64,000 nt of DNA, taken from positions 21,080,001 to 21,144,000 of the forward strand of contig JBHGNT010000013.1 of the NCBI GenBank assembly GCA_043228905.1, read 5' to 3'. Positions 8,190 through 19,527 of the stretch are shown here, one piece after another. How positions within the stretch are numbered: position 1 is the stretch's first letter; each line of letters opens with the position of its first letter. A program made the position numbers and the translations under genes. The stretch comes from Azolla caroliniana (lineage: Eukaryota > Polypodiophyta). The notes under the pieces were generated by a model that worked only from the letters and a program-made list of their open reading frames with translations, was not told where the DNA came from and searched no databases.

Positions 8190-9158
8190 TGTCGTGAAGA
8201 TCCGTCACTACGCGCGGATCGTGAGGCGGAACCGCCGGGGTTCTGGACCAGAAGGATTTAGAGTCGATACAAGCTTTGGCGAGAAAGTACTTAAGATAGA
8301 TTGGGGAAGAGAGAAGATGAGATTACACGATCGATTTGATAACGAATTTCTTCCTCTTAATTTTCATAAAAAAAAAACATGTTTTTCTCCTCCCCCTTCC
8401 CTCTTTTATAGATGCTCTCATGCATATGATGCATGTGAGGGTACAAGACATGCATAAATTGCATGTTTGCCATTTGGCGCTTAAGTATTACATGTGGTGC
8501 ATGCTAACCATGTCACTCATTTTAGCACTCATGAATGAGAATTTACATGTAAAAGTATAATGATAGAAATATAATTTCAACTAAATACTATGGCTTAATT
8601 GTAAGCCATTTGACTCTTAACTTGGAGGTGCAAGGTTCGAATCCATACTTGCCCTCCTTGTATATGTAAATATGTATATATTTTTATATATTTATTTTAT
8701 CTAGTCGCCGGTTCGCCGGATACCGGTGCCGCCGCCGGATTGCGGTCGGATGCCGTCGGATCACCGGCTCCATCGGCGGTCCGGTTTTGGTTGGCCAAAA
8801 CCCTTTTCGAGTAGCTAGCCACCTCCACTCTAAGTTCAAGTTACCTTGAACTCTCTATGCTCCAAACATAGACACAAAGATAATATCTTTTGCTCCACCT
8901 TATATATGATGAGAGCCGTATTTGTCGTGCCTATGTGGGATATCTCACAATTTTCTCTTTTCTTTTCACAAACTTTATACCCTCATATCTTGACATTTAT
9001 TTGTCCATTTCTCGTGTAATAAAGTGCATTCGAAACCTCCATCATTTTGTACTTAGATATTAAAAATGTTATCTTCACAATTATTGTATTACATGATTCA
9101 TACTCGATTTTGTACGTTTTATGGGATTTTCACACTATTGCCGAAAATCTTCACGACA
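8190..9158 (-). repeat. G2 5' LTR
   Basis: A 969-bp LTR with TGTCGTGAAGAT at both outer ends (inverted). It contains a tRNA-like segment (8590-8653) and A/T-rich stretches. It shares 8711-9158 with the 3' LTR remnant. No gene is present in 8129-9450. Confidence 0.9.
8590..8653 (+). other. tRNA-Lys(CUU)-like segment inside the G2 LTR
   Basis: The stretch TGGCTTAATTGTAAGCCA (a D-arm-like palindrome, 8591-8608) is followed by GACTCTTAACTTGGAGGT and a perfect B box GGTTCGAATCC (8634-8644). The GACTCTTAAC part resembles the anticodon loop of plant tRNA-Lys(CUU). The anticodon stem does not pair well, so it is not a working tRNA. It is antisense to G2. Confidence 0.5.
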
Positions 9159-9381
9159 GCGCGCCCCCCCCGTTTTCTCTTGTCCTCTTCCCTTTATTCC
9201 TTGTCCCCTCTGACAAGGATACGCACAATCCCCCTGATAAACGTGTGCCTCCTTGTATTTTTCACCTACCGATCCATTTATGAATCAGGTACAAAACATC
9301 AAGTCACGCGTCCATCCGTGTAAGAGCTGGTTCATGTGCTTTCTTCTCCGATTCCGCCTATGGCCGGTTTTCTTCACGACA
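9159..9381 (-). repeat. G3 3' LTR, remnant left after the G2 insertion
   Basis: The 223-bp stretch matches 22571-22797 with several substitutions and ends ACGACA at 9381. PPT-like sequence follows at 9382-9397 (minus strand GGTGGGGGTGGA). The remainder lies beyond G2, outside the window. Confidence 0.88.
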
Positions 9382-9398
9382 TCCACCCCCACCATACT

Positions 9399-9418
9399 GC
9401 GCATCCACCGGCATGCGC
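9399..9418 (-). other. Pre-PPT hairpin of G3
   Basis: Inverted repeat GCGCAT / ATGCGC around the 8-nt loop GCCGGTGG, 17 nt from the 3' LTR. Compared with G1, G5 and G6 a different pair (A-T to G-C) has changed on both sides, keeping the stem intact. Confidence 0.72.
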
Positions 9419-9450
9419 TAGAGACGGGTAGATACCGAAGAAAACCGGCC

Positions 9451-12421
9451 TCACTCGTTGCTCTCCGATTCTCCGCCGGGCCCGAACTGATCGTCGTTGT
9501 CGCTCCCGCTTGCAGGCTCCGGCTCATCTTCGAACCGCTTTTTGAACGCTTTGATACGCTTCCCGGCCACCGGCACCGCTAACTGTGTCCCGTCGAGTTC
9601 CGCGAGGTGGTATGTGCCGTTGTCGTTCGCGCTTGTCACCATGTAGGGCCCGAACCATCTCCTGGCAAACTTTCGCACCGCCTTGTGCTGATTGTCGAGG
9701 CTGCTGTTGTATACCAAGACCCAGTCGCCTTCCTCATTCTTCTTTGGTCGCAACCGGTGCGTCCGGTTGAACCGGGTCTTGTTCCGCTCCCTTGCCGCTC
9801 GCAGCTTTTCCTTTGCCTGTATCACGTCCTCCGGCCTCCGCTCGAGTTGCCGAATCCGCGCCGCCAGCAACTCCTCCCGGCTCATTTCGTCCTTCCACGA
9901 AGAAACTGTCCATTCCATCAGTATGATCAGATTTTGTCCGTACATTAGCTCCGCCGGCATAAACCCTGTCATCGAACTGTGCGTAGTCCGGTCCGCCCAT
10001 AGCGCGTAAGGAAGGAGTCGCGGCCAATTCCCGACATGCCCTCCGCATGCACGCACCAACACCTTTACGATAGGCCCGTGCCCACGTTCTACCTTTCCGT
10101 TCGCCTCTGGATTGTACGCCATAGTGAGGGAGAGTTTTACGCCTAGCTGATCGAACAACTCCTCAGCTTCCCGCGCATCCAGCTCTCCTCGGTCCACCAC
10201 GATCCTCTCGACGCACCCGTATCGACACACTACTTCTTCGACCAGGAACCGGCATACCGCCGCAGTTGTCTTGCTTTGCAGTGCACGGCCTTCCACCTGG
10301 TTCGTTAAGTCTTCCCGTGCAAGCACCAGGTATCGCATCTATCCTACCCCCATCAGCATCGTCACCAAGTCCACCATCCACTTGAAATGGACCGTAGGCG
10401 GGTAGGTCGGTTGTAGCTCGTCCTGGTGTCGGACTACGGAGTGCACCTGACAGCTTTCGCAAGTCGTTACGAACCAATGCACGTCCTGGTATAGCCCCGG
10501 CCACCAGTACTTCTCCTTCAGCTTCTTGAACGTGGCCCACGTTCCGCAGTGTCCGGCCCATGGGCTCTCGTGGAATGCCGCCAGTAGTTTCCCCTGTTCT
10601 TCTTTCTTTGCCACTACTCGGAGTGGGATGCCGCTTCTCTTCTTTTGGTGCCTCCATATGCACCCGTCCCGCAGGAAGAATCGGTACGCCTTCCTCCGTA
10701 TCCGGCTCACCTCCTCTCTCGCCCACACTGCGTCCAGCGTCATCGTCCGTAGGAACCTCCCGATTTTGGAGCCACTCCCCGTCGTACCTGCTTTCGTCAA
10801 ATTCGTTAAGCGTTGGAGTGTTCCCTTTCCTCGTTGTTACGTTAGCCGACCCGAAGAAGTCCTCGCCGACTTCTTCATCATCCGAAACCATACCGTCTTC
10901 GTCGTTGAACCTTGCCCTCGAAAGCATGTCGGCCATGGCGTTGTCCTTTTCGGAGATGTGCCGTATCTCCGGGTTCAGGGACTTAATGTACGCTATCCAC
11001 CGGAGCATTGCTAGGTCCGACATCGCGCATCCGGAAACCATGCCGAGTATCGGCAGGCAGTCCGTCTCGATAATCATCTCCGTCCCGATCAAATAATCCT
11101 TGTCGGCCTTGACTGCCGAAACGACACCCCAAAGTTCGCGCTTAACTTGGGCGTACCCTCGCTGCTGCTCCCTCAATACCTTCGCCCCGAACCGGATCGG
11201 GAATCGTACGCCGCCCTTGCCCTCCTGATTGGTTACCCACCCGATCCCGGTTGGGCTGGTGTCCACCGTTACGCAGATGGGAACATCCTTGCTGTAAACC
11301 GCTTTACGGAGAGCCAGCGCTGCCGTAAGCGCCTCCTTTAGTCTCTGAACCGACTCCGTGTGCTCCGTCCTCCCCTCAAAGCTACGCCCCTTTTTCAATA
11401 GTCCGTAGAGGGGTTCCGCGACATGTGCATAGTGTGGGACCCAGATGTGGTAGAACGTGCATGCCCCCAAGAATCTACGGACCTCCGTGACCGACCCGCA
11501 ATCGTTCCTCATCGCGGAGATGGCCTCTACCTTTGCCGGAGACGGTTTCCTACCGTAAGGCCCGCACAGGTGTCCGACCACCAAGATCTCCGACTGTCCG
11601 AAGGCCGACTTTTCCTTGGAGAAGGTGAGCCTCGCACGCTCTAGTCTCTGCAGCACCTTCTCGCAGTCATCGATGTGGGACGCCACCAAATTCCGACATC
11701 CGTCCAGCCCGATTGCCTCGTCCCTTTTCTCCACCGGGCATCCCTTGATCGGGATGTCGTCTAAGAATGGCATGGTGATGTCCGGGATACAATCCCTGAG
11801 CACTTTGTTCATCACGTTCACCATGTGAGCCACTGAGCTCATCCCTCCTTGTGGCAGGGTACACATCCGCACTAGGCCGAGAGGAGTCCGCATCGTCGTA
11901 ATGTCTCTGCTCTCCACGACTAGTTGGAATTGATCGTACCCCGAGTAAAGATCACTGACAGAATAGATCGACCTTCCAGCGAAGGCCTCCGCGAACTCGT
12001 CTATGGTCGGTCTGATCCCTGCATTACGGATGGTCACCTTGTTGACCGGTTGTAGGTCCTGGATTAAGCGCAGCGTGCCATTCTTCTTCGGCATCGTAAA
12101 CCACCGATTCGAATACGGGGCACTCGACGGTTCGAGGATGCCCATCTCCACCTTTTGCTTTAGGAGCTCCATCAACTTCGGGATGTGAGCTCTTGGCACC
12201 GGAATCGGCTTGAGATTCCATAGTACATGCGGTACCGTGAAGATCACCATCGATTCGACAACTATCGGGTCTCGGCACCCGATCTCCTCCGGTGAGAATG
12301 TGAAAGCCTTCCCGTGCCTCCCGAGCATTCTCCGAAACCGGTCCTCCTCCGCCGGCAGTAGGAAGCCGCCCCCACTGACCTTGAGCTCCCGTAGCGTTAT
12401 GTTGGTGAACCGGTGCTCTAT
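9451..12421 (-). pseudogene. pol: G3 pol, main part (RT, RNase H, integrase), broken
   Basis: From 12421 leftward the frame carries RT with FLDD, RNase H (CVTVDTSPTGIGW), and then the integrase finger and core. The reading frame changes near 10780, between RNase H and integrase. A stop at 10339-10341 then interrupts the integrase core just after its first Asp region; the rest (VVDRGELD and NGKVERGH) continues in that frame to 9451. The 5' end of the gene is at 19528-19946, on the other side of the nested G4. The parts match G2 Pol throughout. It is inactive as it stands. Confidence 0.88.
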
Positions 12422-12892
12422 TGTTAAGAGTCTATTACTAATCAATAGACCAAATCAAGTAAAAAGGAAGAAAATAGATTGGATAGAAGAACCCGTTCCA
12501 CCCGACCACCCCCGAGCTATGATCTAGACATAGCCAACCTACCACCGACGTCCCATACCGCCGGATATTAGGGTGACTAATACCTTGGAAGAGATAAACA
12601 CGATCGTCGAGACGAAAGCCTAGCCCGCACCACCGGTGTCTACGACAGCAGCCTTCCGACGTGATCCCTATGAGGGTAGCTAAGCCTCATATTTATACCT
12701 TTTCCTAGGCCCCTTGAATAGATGTGCCTTTCTAAAAGGCTCTCTATTCATTGGTTGTCTAAATCATGATAGTGCATGCACATATCATTCATTCTATCCA
12801 ATCATTAGTCCCCTTTTTAATAATAGTGAACATACCCTTCACTAATGTAAATATTAGTGACCTACCCTCACCAACGTTATGTGTACATAACA
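12422..12892 (-). repeat. G4 3' LTR
   Basis: 471 bp, TGTTAAG...CATAACA in plus-strand reading, and almost identical to 19057-19527. A TATA box (minus-strand TATAAATA) lies at 12690-12697. The PPT is at 12893-12907. Confidence 0.95.
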
Positions 12893-12899
12893 TACTCCC

Positions 12900-15800
12900 C
12901 TACTTCAAAAGATTGCACTCTTGCAATATAAAGTGAGGAAATTGTGCCTTAAGCGAATGCTCGCGTTCCCATGTGGCATCATCAATAGGTTTATCCATCC
13001 ATTTGATCTTGAATAGCCGAATCTCTTTAGAACGTAAACGTTTAGTACGAGAATCAAGAATTCGTTCAGGAACATGAGGTTTGTAAGAAAAATCCTCTAA
13101 TGTTACAAGATCTTGGATTGTGATGGTGTTATCACCAGAGCCTAAAAATGGTTTTAGACGACTGACGTGAAAAACAGGATGAATACCAACGTTACGAGGT
13201 AAGGCAAGGTGATACGCAGATGACCCAACTCGCTTAAGGATTTCAAATGGGCCACAATATCGTGGGGCTAACTTAGCGCACTTGCCCGTAGATAATGACG
13301 TAGAATCAGTCGGGACACGCAAAAAAACTTTTTGACCAATAGTAAATGCACGAGGACGTCTATCCTGATCAGCATAAAATCGAGCACGATCTTGAGCTGT
13401 CTTGACATTTTCTTTGGCAATATGCAACATTTGGTTCATGTCTTGCAAAAAATTGCGTGTACTGTCTAATGTATCACGATGAATCGTGACATCAACTGGG
13501 GCACGTGGCTGAAAACCATACATCAACATAAAAGGACTATATCCAGTGGATGTATGTTTAGAGCTATTATAGGCAAATTCTAAGATAGGAAGGTATTGCT
13601 CCCACTTAGAAGGGGTTTTTGCTACATAAGCTCGAAGCATGTCCTCAATAATATGATTAACTCGTTCAGTTTGTCCATCAGACTGAGGATGATCTGCGGA
13701 ACTCATGCTCAACGTAGTTTCTAGTTTCTTAAAGACCTGAGTCCAAAAGTCACTAGTAAACTTGGAATCTCGATCACTAACAATATCCATCGGTAATCCA
13801 TAAAAACGAAATAACTCATCAACAAATTGATAAGCCAACTGTTGAGCGGTTACCGTGGTTTTTGTAGGAATAAATCTAGCTAATTTTGTTAGCCTGTCAA
13901 CGACAACCCATATGGCATCATGACCCCTCTGTGTACGAGGTAAACTAACAATAAAATCCATCGAGATACTTTCCCATTTATTGTTGGGAATATCTAAGGG
14001 ATGTAAAAGACCAGCAGCTTTAAGTCGTTCCGACTTATTAATCTGACATTGTAAGCATTGAGTTACGTATTTATGCACGTCAGAGCGCATCTTAGGCCAG
14101 AAAAAAGTACACGAGATGAGAACGAGTGTGCGTTGTATTCCAGGATGACCAGCAGATGGTGCATCATGACATTCATGAAAAATTTTCTGTTTAACATTTG
14201 GTAAATCTGGAACACAGACCTTTCCACTACGGTAGAGCAAACCGTTTGTAATGTGAAAGGTCGCCTTCGAGGGTAGGGTGCTAGTATCGGCATCTAAACC
14301 AGATTCGGCTTTCGTCCAGTATTTTGAGAAATAACTGTCATCAAGGTATTTCCCTCGAAGGTGATCTAAAAGATCAAATTTTATTTCCGTGAAGCTAAGC
14401 ATGTTAACTTGTTTAATGCGACTAAGAGCATCAGCAACGGTGTTCATAGAACCCTTGCGATATCGTATGGAAAAATCAAAATCTTGCATAAGGTCAGCCC
14501 AACGGCCTTTACGACCAACAAGATCGGGCTGGTCACAAAAATACTTTAATGATTGATGGTCTGTTGTAACCACAAATTTATTTCCATAGAGATAGTGCCT
14601 CCATGTTTTAAGTGCGTGTATCACCGCAAACAACTCTTTCTCTTGAACCGAATACCGAGATTGAGCAGCATCAAGCTTCTTACTTTCAAAAGCAATAGGG
14701 TGACCACCTTGATAAAGAACGGCACCAATAGCATAATCACTAGCATCGGTTTCAATTGAGAAAGGCTTAGAAGGGTCTGGTAATAGAAGAGTGGGAGCCT
14801 GACACACATGCTCCTTGAGTGTCTCAAATGATTTGTCAAGTTGTTCATTCCATGAAATTGGTTTGACAGACTTACGTGGATGACCTTTTAAAAGGTCAGT
14901 TAATGGCGTAGTCAATTTGGAATAGTTACGAATTGATTTTCGTAAAAATCCAACAAACCCTAAGAATGATCTAAGTTTACGAATATTACGAGGAATGGGC
15001 CAAAGTTTAACCTTTTCAATACGAGAAGGTTCAATTTCAACGCCATTTTCTGTAATTAAATGACCTAGGTACACAATAGATTTTTGGAAGAAGTCACATT
15101 TTGAATGTTTTGCATAGAAAGAGTTGTCACGCAACTTTTGCAAAACAAATCGAACATGTTGAACATGATCTTGCAAGGTACGGCTATATATCAAAATATC
15201 ATCCAAGAAGACGACAACAAAATCACCGAGTTGATCTCGGAAAACATCATTCATCGCTTGTTGGAATGTGGCTGGAGCATTAGTCAACCCAAACGGCATG
15301 ACTAAAAACTCATAATGGCCATAGCGCGTACGAAAAGCGGTTTTAGGAATATCATCCTCGGCGATGCGAATCTGATGATAACCAGTTCGTAAGTCAATTT
15401 TCGTAAAATATCGAGCCCCGTGCAAACGATCAATCAAATCATCGGCACGAGGTAATGGATATGCATTCTTAATTGTCATTTTATTCAAACGACGATAATT
15501 GATACACATTCGCCACGAACCTTCCTTCTTCTTGACTAATAGAACTGGCGCACCCCAAGGTGATTTACTATACCTAATGTGGCCCATACTCAAGTATTCC
15601 TTAAGTTGTTTAGCGATCTCATCCTCTTCTAATCGACTAAGTCGGTAAGGTGGAATGCTCACAGGAGCAGCCCCAGGGATGAGTTCAATTTGATGGTCCA
15701 CATTACGTTTAGGTGGTAAAGTAAGCGGTAATTCAGTAGGAAACACATCTTGAAAATCCTCTAAAATAGAGTCGAGTAATCGTTGCTCAAAATGTGGTAA

Positions 15801-16250
15801 TTGTGTGGTGTCAATATTAAAATAATAAAATTGAACCGCAGGATCAATTACACACGAATAAATTAATGAACTAGAATACTCACTTAAAGATTTAGAAGAC
15901 ACAAGTGAATGAGAAGGAAGTTTGGAACATTGAATAAAATGTTTACAATTATTAAGTTCAAATGTGATTGAGTGATTAACCCAATCAATGGACAAAGAAG
16001 GGTTTTTATTAAAAAACCAAGGATATCCTAAAATGACATCTGCGGATTGTAATTTCATAACATGAAAGTCAAGCTTCTCCAAATAAGTATCTATTTGAAT
16101 TGACAGTTGACAAACAATGCCACTGATGTATTGAACGTTTCCATTTGCCATGTGAACTTGATAGATATGATCACTTGCGTTTATGTGGAGCTCCATTTGC
16201 TGCACAAAGTGATCATTAAGAAAATTGTGAGAACTACCGGAATTAAACAA
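12900..16250 (-). CDS. pol: G4 Pol: protease, RT, RNase H, integrase, chromodomain
   Basis: A 1116-codon uninterrupted frame; the same frame is open back to the gag stop at 16287. Order: protease, RT (FLDD at 348-351), RNase H ([15 protein letters not shown]), integrase zinc finger ([13 protein letters not shown]), integrase core ([22 protein letters not shown]) and a C-terminal chromodomain at about 1058-1110 ([19 protein letters not shown]). The chromodomain would direct integration to marked chromatin. The protease site reads FNSGSSHNF (Asn at residue 3, codon 16242-16244) where D-S-G is expected, so protease is predicted inactive. The listed ATG is only the first Met after the gag stop, not a proven start. 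Confidence 0.92.
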   Translation of the reverse strand: MFNSGSSHNFLNDHFVQQMELHINASDHIYQVHMANGNVQYISGIVCQLSIQIDTYLEKLDFHVMKLQSADVILGYPWFFNKNPSLSIDWVNHSITFELNNCKHFIQCSKLPSHSLVSSKSLSEYSSSLIYSCVIDPAVQFYYFNIDTTQLPHFEQRLLDSILEDFQDVFPTELPLTLPPKRNVDHQIELIPGAAPVSIPPYRLSRLEEDEIAKQLKEYLSMGHIRYSKSPWGAPVLLVKKKEGSWRMCINYRRLNKMTIKNAYPLPRADDLIDRLHGARYFTKIDLRTGYHQIRIAEDDIPKTAFRTRYGHYEFLVMPFGLTNAPATFQQAMNDVFRDQLGDFVVVFLDDILIYSRTLQDHVQHVRFVLQKLRDNSFYAKHSKCDFFQKSIVYLGHLITENGVEIEPSRIEKVKLWPIPRNIRKLRSFLGFVGFLRKSIRNYSKLTTPLTDLLKGHPRKSVKPISWNEQLDKSFETLKEHVCQAPTLLLPDPSKPFSIETDASDYAIGAVLYQGGHPIAFESKKLDAAQSRYSVQEKELFAVIHALKTWRHYLYGNKFVVTTDHQSLKYFCDQPDLVGRKGRWADLMQDFDFSIRYRKGSMNTVADALSRIKQVNMLSFTEIKFDLLDHLRGKYLDDSYFSKYWTKAESGLDADTSTLPSKATFHITNGLLYRSGKVCVPDLPNVKQKIFHECHDAPSAGHPGIQRTLVLISCTFFWPKMRSDVHKYVTQCLQCQINKSERLKAAGLLHPLDIPNNKWESISMDFIVSLPRTQRGHDAIWVVVDRLTKLARFIPTKTTVTAQQLAYQFVDELFRFYGLPMDIVSDRDSKFTSDFWTQVFKKLETTLSMSSADHPQSDGQTERVNHIIEDMLRAYVAKTPSKWEQYLPILEFAYNSSKHTSTGYSPFMLMYGFQPRAPVDVTIHRDTLDSTRNFLQDMNQMLHIAKENVKTAQDRARFYADQDRRPRAFTIGQKVFLRVPTDSTSLSTGKCAKLAPRYCGPFEILKRVGSSAYHLALPRNVGIHPVFHVSRLKPFLGSGDNTITIQDLVTLEDFSYKPHVPERILDSRTKRLRSKEIRLFKIKWMDKPIDDATWEREHSLKAQFPHFILQECNLLK

Positions 16251-16286
16251 GAAATGTGCTTGTGTTCCATTGATATATCCGACTGC

Positions 16287-17303
16287 TCAGAGTAAATCAT
16301 TAGGTCCAAGTAAATGTGAAGGAAAAGTGCATTCACATAAACTTAAGTGATTGGTATGAACTTCAACAATATCAAAAGACTCACCTGTGTGACTCGTACA
16401 TTTGTCTTGAGGAGGGGTGTTCATTGACTTCCTCTCAAGACCACGACAGGTATCCTTTGTGTGGCCCCGCTTCTTGCAATATGCACAGAAGAGGTTCGGT
16501 TTCTTTGAGTCGCGGTCAAGAGTGTCACTGGATTGCTTACGTTTCCCAATGAACTTGACATTCGGAGTTTTGGCGAACTCAGGTTTATTGTGGTCTTTCT
16601 TGGAAGTCCTATGGTATCGCAGCACAATGTTGACGGCTTCCTCGAAAGTTGTGGGGTCCTTGTCATGGACAATCCAATGATAATCCCCATTGGGAATACC
16701 ATTCAAAAAACAAGTGACAAACCATTTCTCACCCGTAAGTCCCGATTTTTGGATCTGGGTCCGAGCGTGATGCACATAATCCTCGAGAGAGGTAAATGGC
16801 TTACTAGACAATGTGAGCAAGTGTTGCGCTTGTTCGGTTTGAGAAGGTGGCTGCAAGAATTGTTTCTTAAAAACATCAACGAAACCTTCCCAAGTTGTGG
16901 GTAAGTTTTTTGCGGTCCTTAGGCCACGCCACCAAGCAGCAGCTCGGCCACCTAACTCACGACCGACATAACCAATTTTTACTGCATCGGGCTTGGGATG
17001 AAGCTCAAAGTGAGACTCCCAACGACCAAGCCAAGTGCTAATGGCCTCCTCGGTTCTTTCTTTCTTATCTCCCTTGAAAGGCGTTACTACGAAGGAAGGT
17101 TCACCTTCTTTCTTGGACTCAATAGTTAATTCTTGGAATTTCTTTTCCAATGCCATATTGGCCTGTCTCATTTCGGCCAATTGATTCAAGGTAGTAGTGA
17201 GCAATTGCTCAATAGTGATCTGAGCTTGTGTGCGAGATGTGGATTGGGGTTGAGAGGTCTCATTTGGAGAGATTGTTCCAACTGCGTTCAAAACTTGTTC
17301 CAT
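16287..17303 (-). CDS. gag: G4 Gag
   Basis: A 338-codon frame with the retrotransposon gag domain at about 95-210 (TWEGFVDVFKKQFLQPP, LEDYVHHARTQIQ) and a CCHC knuckle CAYCKKRGHTKDTC at residues 273-286. It ends at TGA (16287-16289). Protease begins in the same frame after the stop, so in related elements one fused Gag-Pol protein would be expected. The TGA is either a recent nonsense change or a readthrough point; CTC TGA GCA is not a context I recognise as a known readthrough signal. Confidence 0.9.
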   Translation of the reverse strand: MEQVLNAVGTISPNETSQPQSTSRTQAQITIEQLLTTTLNQLAEMRQANMALEKKFQELTIESKKEGEPSFVVTPFKGDKKERTEEAISTWLGRWESHFELHPKPDAVKIGYVGRELGGRAAAWWRGLRTAKNLPTTWEGFVDVFKKQFLQPPSQTEQAQHLLTLSSKPFTSLEDYVHHARTQIQKSGLTGEKWFVTCFLNGIPNGDYHWIVHDKDPTTFEEAVNIVLRYHRTSKKDHNKPEFAKTPNVKFIGKRKQSSDTLDRDSKKPNLFCAYCKKRGHTKDTCRGLERKSMNTPPQDKCTSHTGESFDIVEVHTNHLSLCECTFPSHLLGPNDLL

Positions 17304-18300
17304 GATGCACGCTGTGGGTATGCAATAAAATAAGGAGGTTCAGAAAATACACAAGCAAAATGAATGCTTGAAATTTTGATTGAAAGAACTTTATCCAAGA
17401 AAGTATCTCATGTCTTTACCCCTCTAGAAATATGAGATGTGATTCGAGATCCGATAACTATGGTAACACTATGGTGTTTTAAAAACCATGGGGGAAAACA
17501 TAGCTAAGATGTATTTCTCGGATCTCTATCTTGAGTAATCATGGCGGCTCCCCGAGGCTCAACCATGGTTCTTACATCAATGAAATTTCCTAGATAGCCT
17601 TATATCAATGCCAACCCATCATGTATTATATGGTCGAGAAAGTGTATTACGTGAAAAAACAAGTGCACTCACAAGTAATATTCTAGTCTTGCGAGCAATA
17701 AGCAAACGTGATGATAAAATGATAAAATAAGGCACTACTCATAAGAGTTAAGTAGTGACGAAAACAAGGGTAAAAAAAAAGAACCCGTGTGTTACCTACG
17801 AAAAAAACAATGTCACAAATAAATGGGAAGTGCAAGGTATGCACATATACATCCCAATATGATTGTTATAACTTGCACAATTGTGACATAAGCCACAAAT
17901 TGATACAAGTGATGACGGTGTTGTGTGCAAAGATGTAATACTCAAATCCATGAGTAAAACATCAATAAGGGAACTCATATGGTTTTAGTCGTTTTCTAAG
18001 GCTTGATGATAAGAGTTAAACCTAGATGACCCGTTGAAAAAAAATCGTTCAACAAGCCACTCCATACGAAAAAAATAGTCTACACGTAAAGGTTACATTA
18101 AAATAAACGATGTAAATACTTTATACATGAAAAGGAAGTGGAAAAAGGAGAGTTAATTGTGGGCGGGTAAATAATAATTACTAGAAAATCATATAAGTGA
18201 AACAATACTTATGAAATTAAAATTTAATTAGAATAATCAACAATTAGGTGTATGGAATCAAACATGCCCTAAGATACGAAACCCTAGGGTAGTTGACATG

Positions 18301-18620
18301 CACCTCCTCAAGACCACCACATATCCCTAGAATCGGCCAAGTAATGGCTAATTAAAGAGGAAAGTGGCATAGGTAAGTGACATATACCTCGTCAAGGCCA
18401 TGTCATCCCTTAGAATCGGCCAATTGATGGCTAATTAAAAAGGAAAGTGGCATATGTAAGCTACATATACCTTGTCAAGGCCACAACATCTCATAGAATC
18501 GGCCAATTGATGGCTTAATAGAGAGTAGAGTGGCATAGGTAGGCAACATACACCTCGTCAAGGCCACATCATCCCTTAGAATCGGCCAAGTGATGGCTCA
18601 ATAGAGGGGAAGAGTGGTAT
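18301..18620 (-). repeat. Four ~84-bp tandem repeats in the G4 leader
   Basis: Units begin at about 18301, 18385, 18468 and 18551. Each contains ACCTCGTCAAGGCC, TAGAATCGGCCAA and TGATGGCT. The units are diverged at roughly 10-15 percent. Confidence 0.85.
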
Positions 18621-18653
18621 ACTCAACATCATATGCAAAACGGCCATGAGATA

Positions 18654-18799
18654 AGCGTGTGCGATTAGAGCAAACACGCTCGACCCAATGCACAAGAATA
18701 ATTATTATCGTAAGAGTTCAAGAGAGGAGAGAGTGGGATATATATCGCAATATGCAAAAGGCCATGAGTTGAGCGTGTGCGATTAGTGCAAACACGCTC
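18654..18799. repeat. Duplicated AGCGTGT/ACACGCT hairpin in the G4 leader
   Basis: AGCGTGT (18654-18660) pairs with ACACGCT (18674-18680). A second, diverged copy has an 8-bp stem, GAGCGTGT (18771-18778) with ACACGCTC (18792-18799). The loop text GCGATTAG.GCAA is shared. Confidence 0.65.
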
Positions 18800-19043
18800 G
18801 GCCCGATGCATAATAATAAGTAAAATCGTAGCGTAGTAGGAGGTAGAAAGAAAGAGAATAAAACGTAATACCAATTTGATTCGACCATAAAGAACGCATA
18901 ATAGAAAAAGAGAAGAGATCAAAAAAGAAGAATATCGGGTTTAGAGTGTTGTTTTGATCCTGAGAAGAGCATGACGAGCCTTGTTAGATCCCCCTCGCTC
19001 ACACGCAAAAAACATCAAAACAACAAAAAAATTGTTAGTAAAA

Positions 19044-19055
19044 GCTCTGATACCA
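19044..19055 (-). promoter_or_regulatory. G4 primer binding site (initiator tRNA-Met)
   Basis: Minus-strand TGGTATCAGAGC, one base from the 5' LTR. This is the standard plant primer site complementary to initiator tRNA-Met. Confidence 0.93.
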
Positions 19056-19056
19056 C

Positions 19057-19527
19057 TGTTAAGAGTCTATTACTAATCAATAGACCAAATCAAGTAAAAA
19101 GGAAGAAAATAGATTGGATAGAAGAACCCGTTCCACCCGACCACCCCCGAGCTATGATCTAGACATAGCCAACCTACCACCGACGTCCCATACCGCCGGA
19201 TATTAGGGTGACTAATACCTTGGAAGAGATAAACACGATCGTCGAGACGAAAGCCTAGCCCGCACCACCGGTGTCTACGACAGTAGCCTTCCGACGTGAT
19301 CCCTATGAGGGTAGCTAAGCCTCATATTTATACCTTTTCCTAGGCCCCTTGAATAGATGTGCCTTTCTAAAAGGCTCTCTATTCATTGGTTGTCTAAATC
19401 ATGATAGTGCATGCACATATCATTCATTCTATCCAATCATTAGTCCCCTTTTTAATAATAGTGAACATACCCTTCACTAATGTAAATATTAGTGACCTAC
19501 CCTCACCAACGTTATGTGTACATAACA
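19057..19527 (-). repeat. G4 5' LTR
   Basis: 471 bp, near-identical to 12422-12892. The TATA box (minus-strand TATAAATA) is at 19325-19332. TCTAT directly after it (19528-19532) is the second copy of the target duplication. Confidence 0.95.

Larger units (their letters stand above)
1883..9158 (-). mobile_element. G2: nearly complete Ty3/gypsy retrotransposon
   Basis: Order on the minus strand: 5' LTR (8190-9158), primer site, gag, protease, frameshift signal, pol, pre-PPT hairpin, PPT (2368-2384) and 3' LTR. G1 cut the 3' LTR, so only 1883-2367 is visible. The visible LTR parts differ by about one substitution plus one ~30-bp length difference, so the insertion is recent. G2 itself lies in the 3' LTR of G3: the bases after 9158 resume G3 LTR sequence. 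The pol frame is uninterrupted; gag and protease are out of frame by what looks like a 1-nt deletion. Confidence 0.92.
17304..19043 (-). other. G4 non-coding leader (5' UTR) with tandem repeats and hairpins
   Basis: About 1.74 kb between the primer site and gag without a convincing ORF. It holds four ~84-bp tandem units (18301-18620) and two copies of an inverted repeat (18654-18680 and 18771-18799). The rest is A/T-rich unique sequence. Such a leader could carry packaging or translation-control signals, but nothing here proves that. Confidence 0.7.
12422..19527 (-). mobile_element. G4: complete, recent chromodomain Ty3/gypsy element (chromovirus)
   Basis: 7106 bp with 471-bp LTRs that differ at one position I could find (12648 against 19283), a perfect 5-bp target duplication TCTAT (12417-12421 and 19528-19532), an initiator-Met primer site and a PPT. 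It is inserted in G3 pol. Gag and Pol share one frame, separated by a single TGA. The C-terminal chromodomain places it among the chromoviruses, a different lineage from G1-G3, G5 and G6. A ~1.75-kb non-coding leader separates the 5' LTR from gag. Confidence 0.95.

Noticed and set aside
8590-8653. A functional tRNA-Lys gene
   Set aside because: The B box is perfect, but the anticodon and acceptor stems do not pair. I keep it only as tRNA-like.
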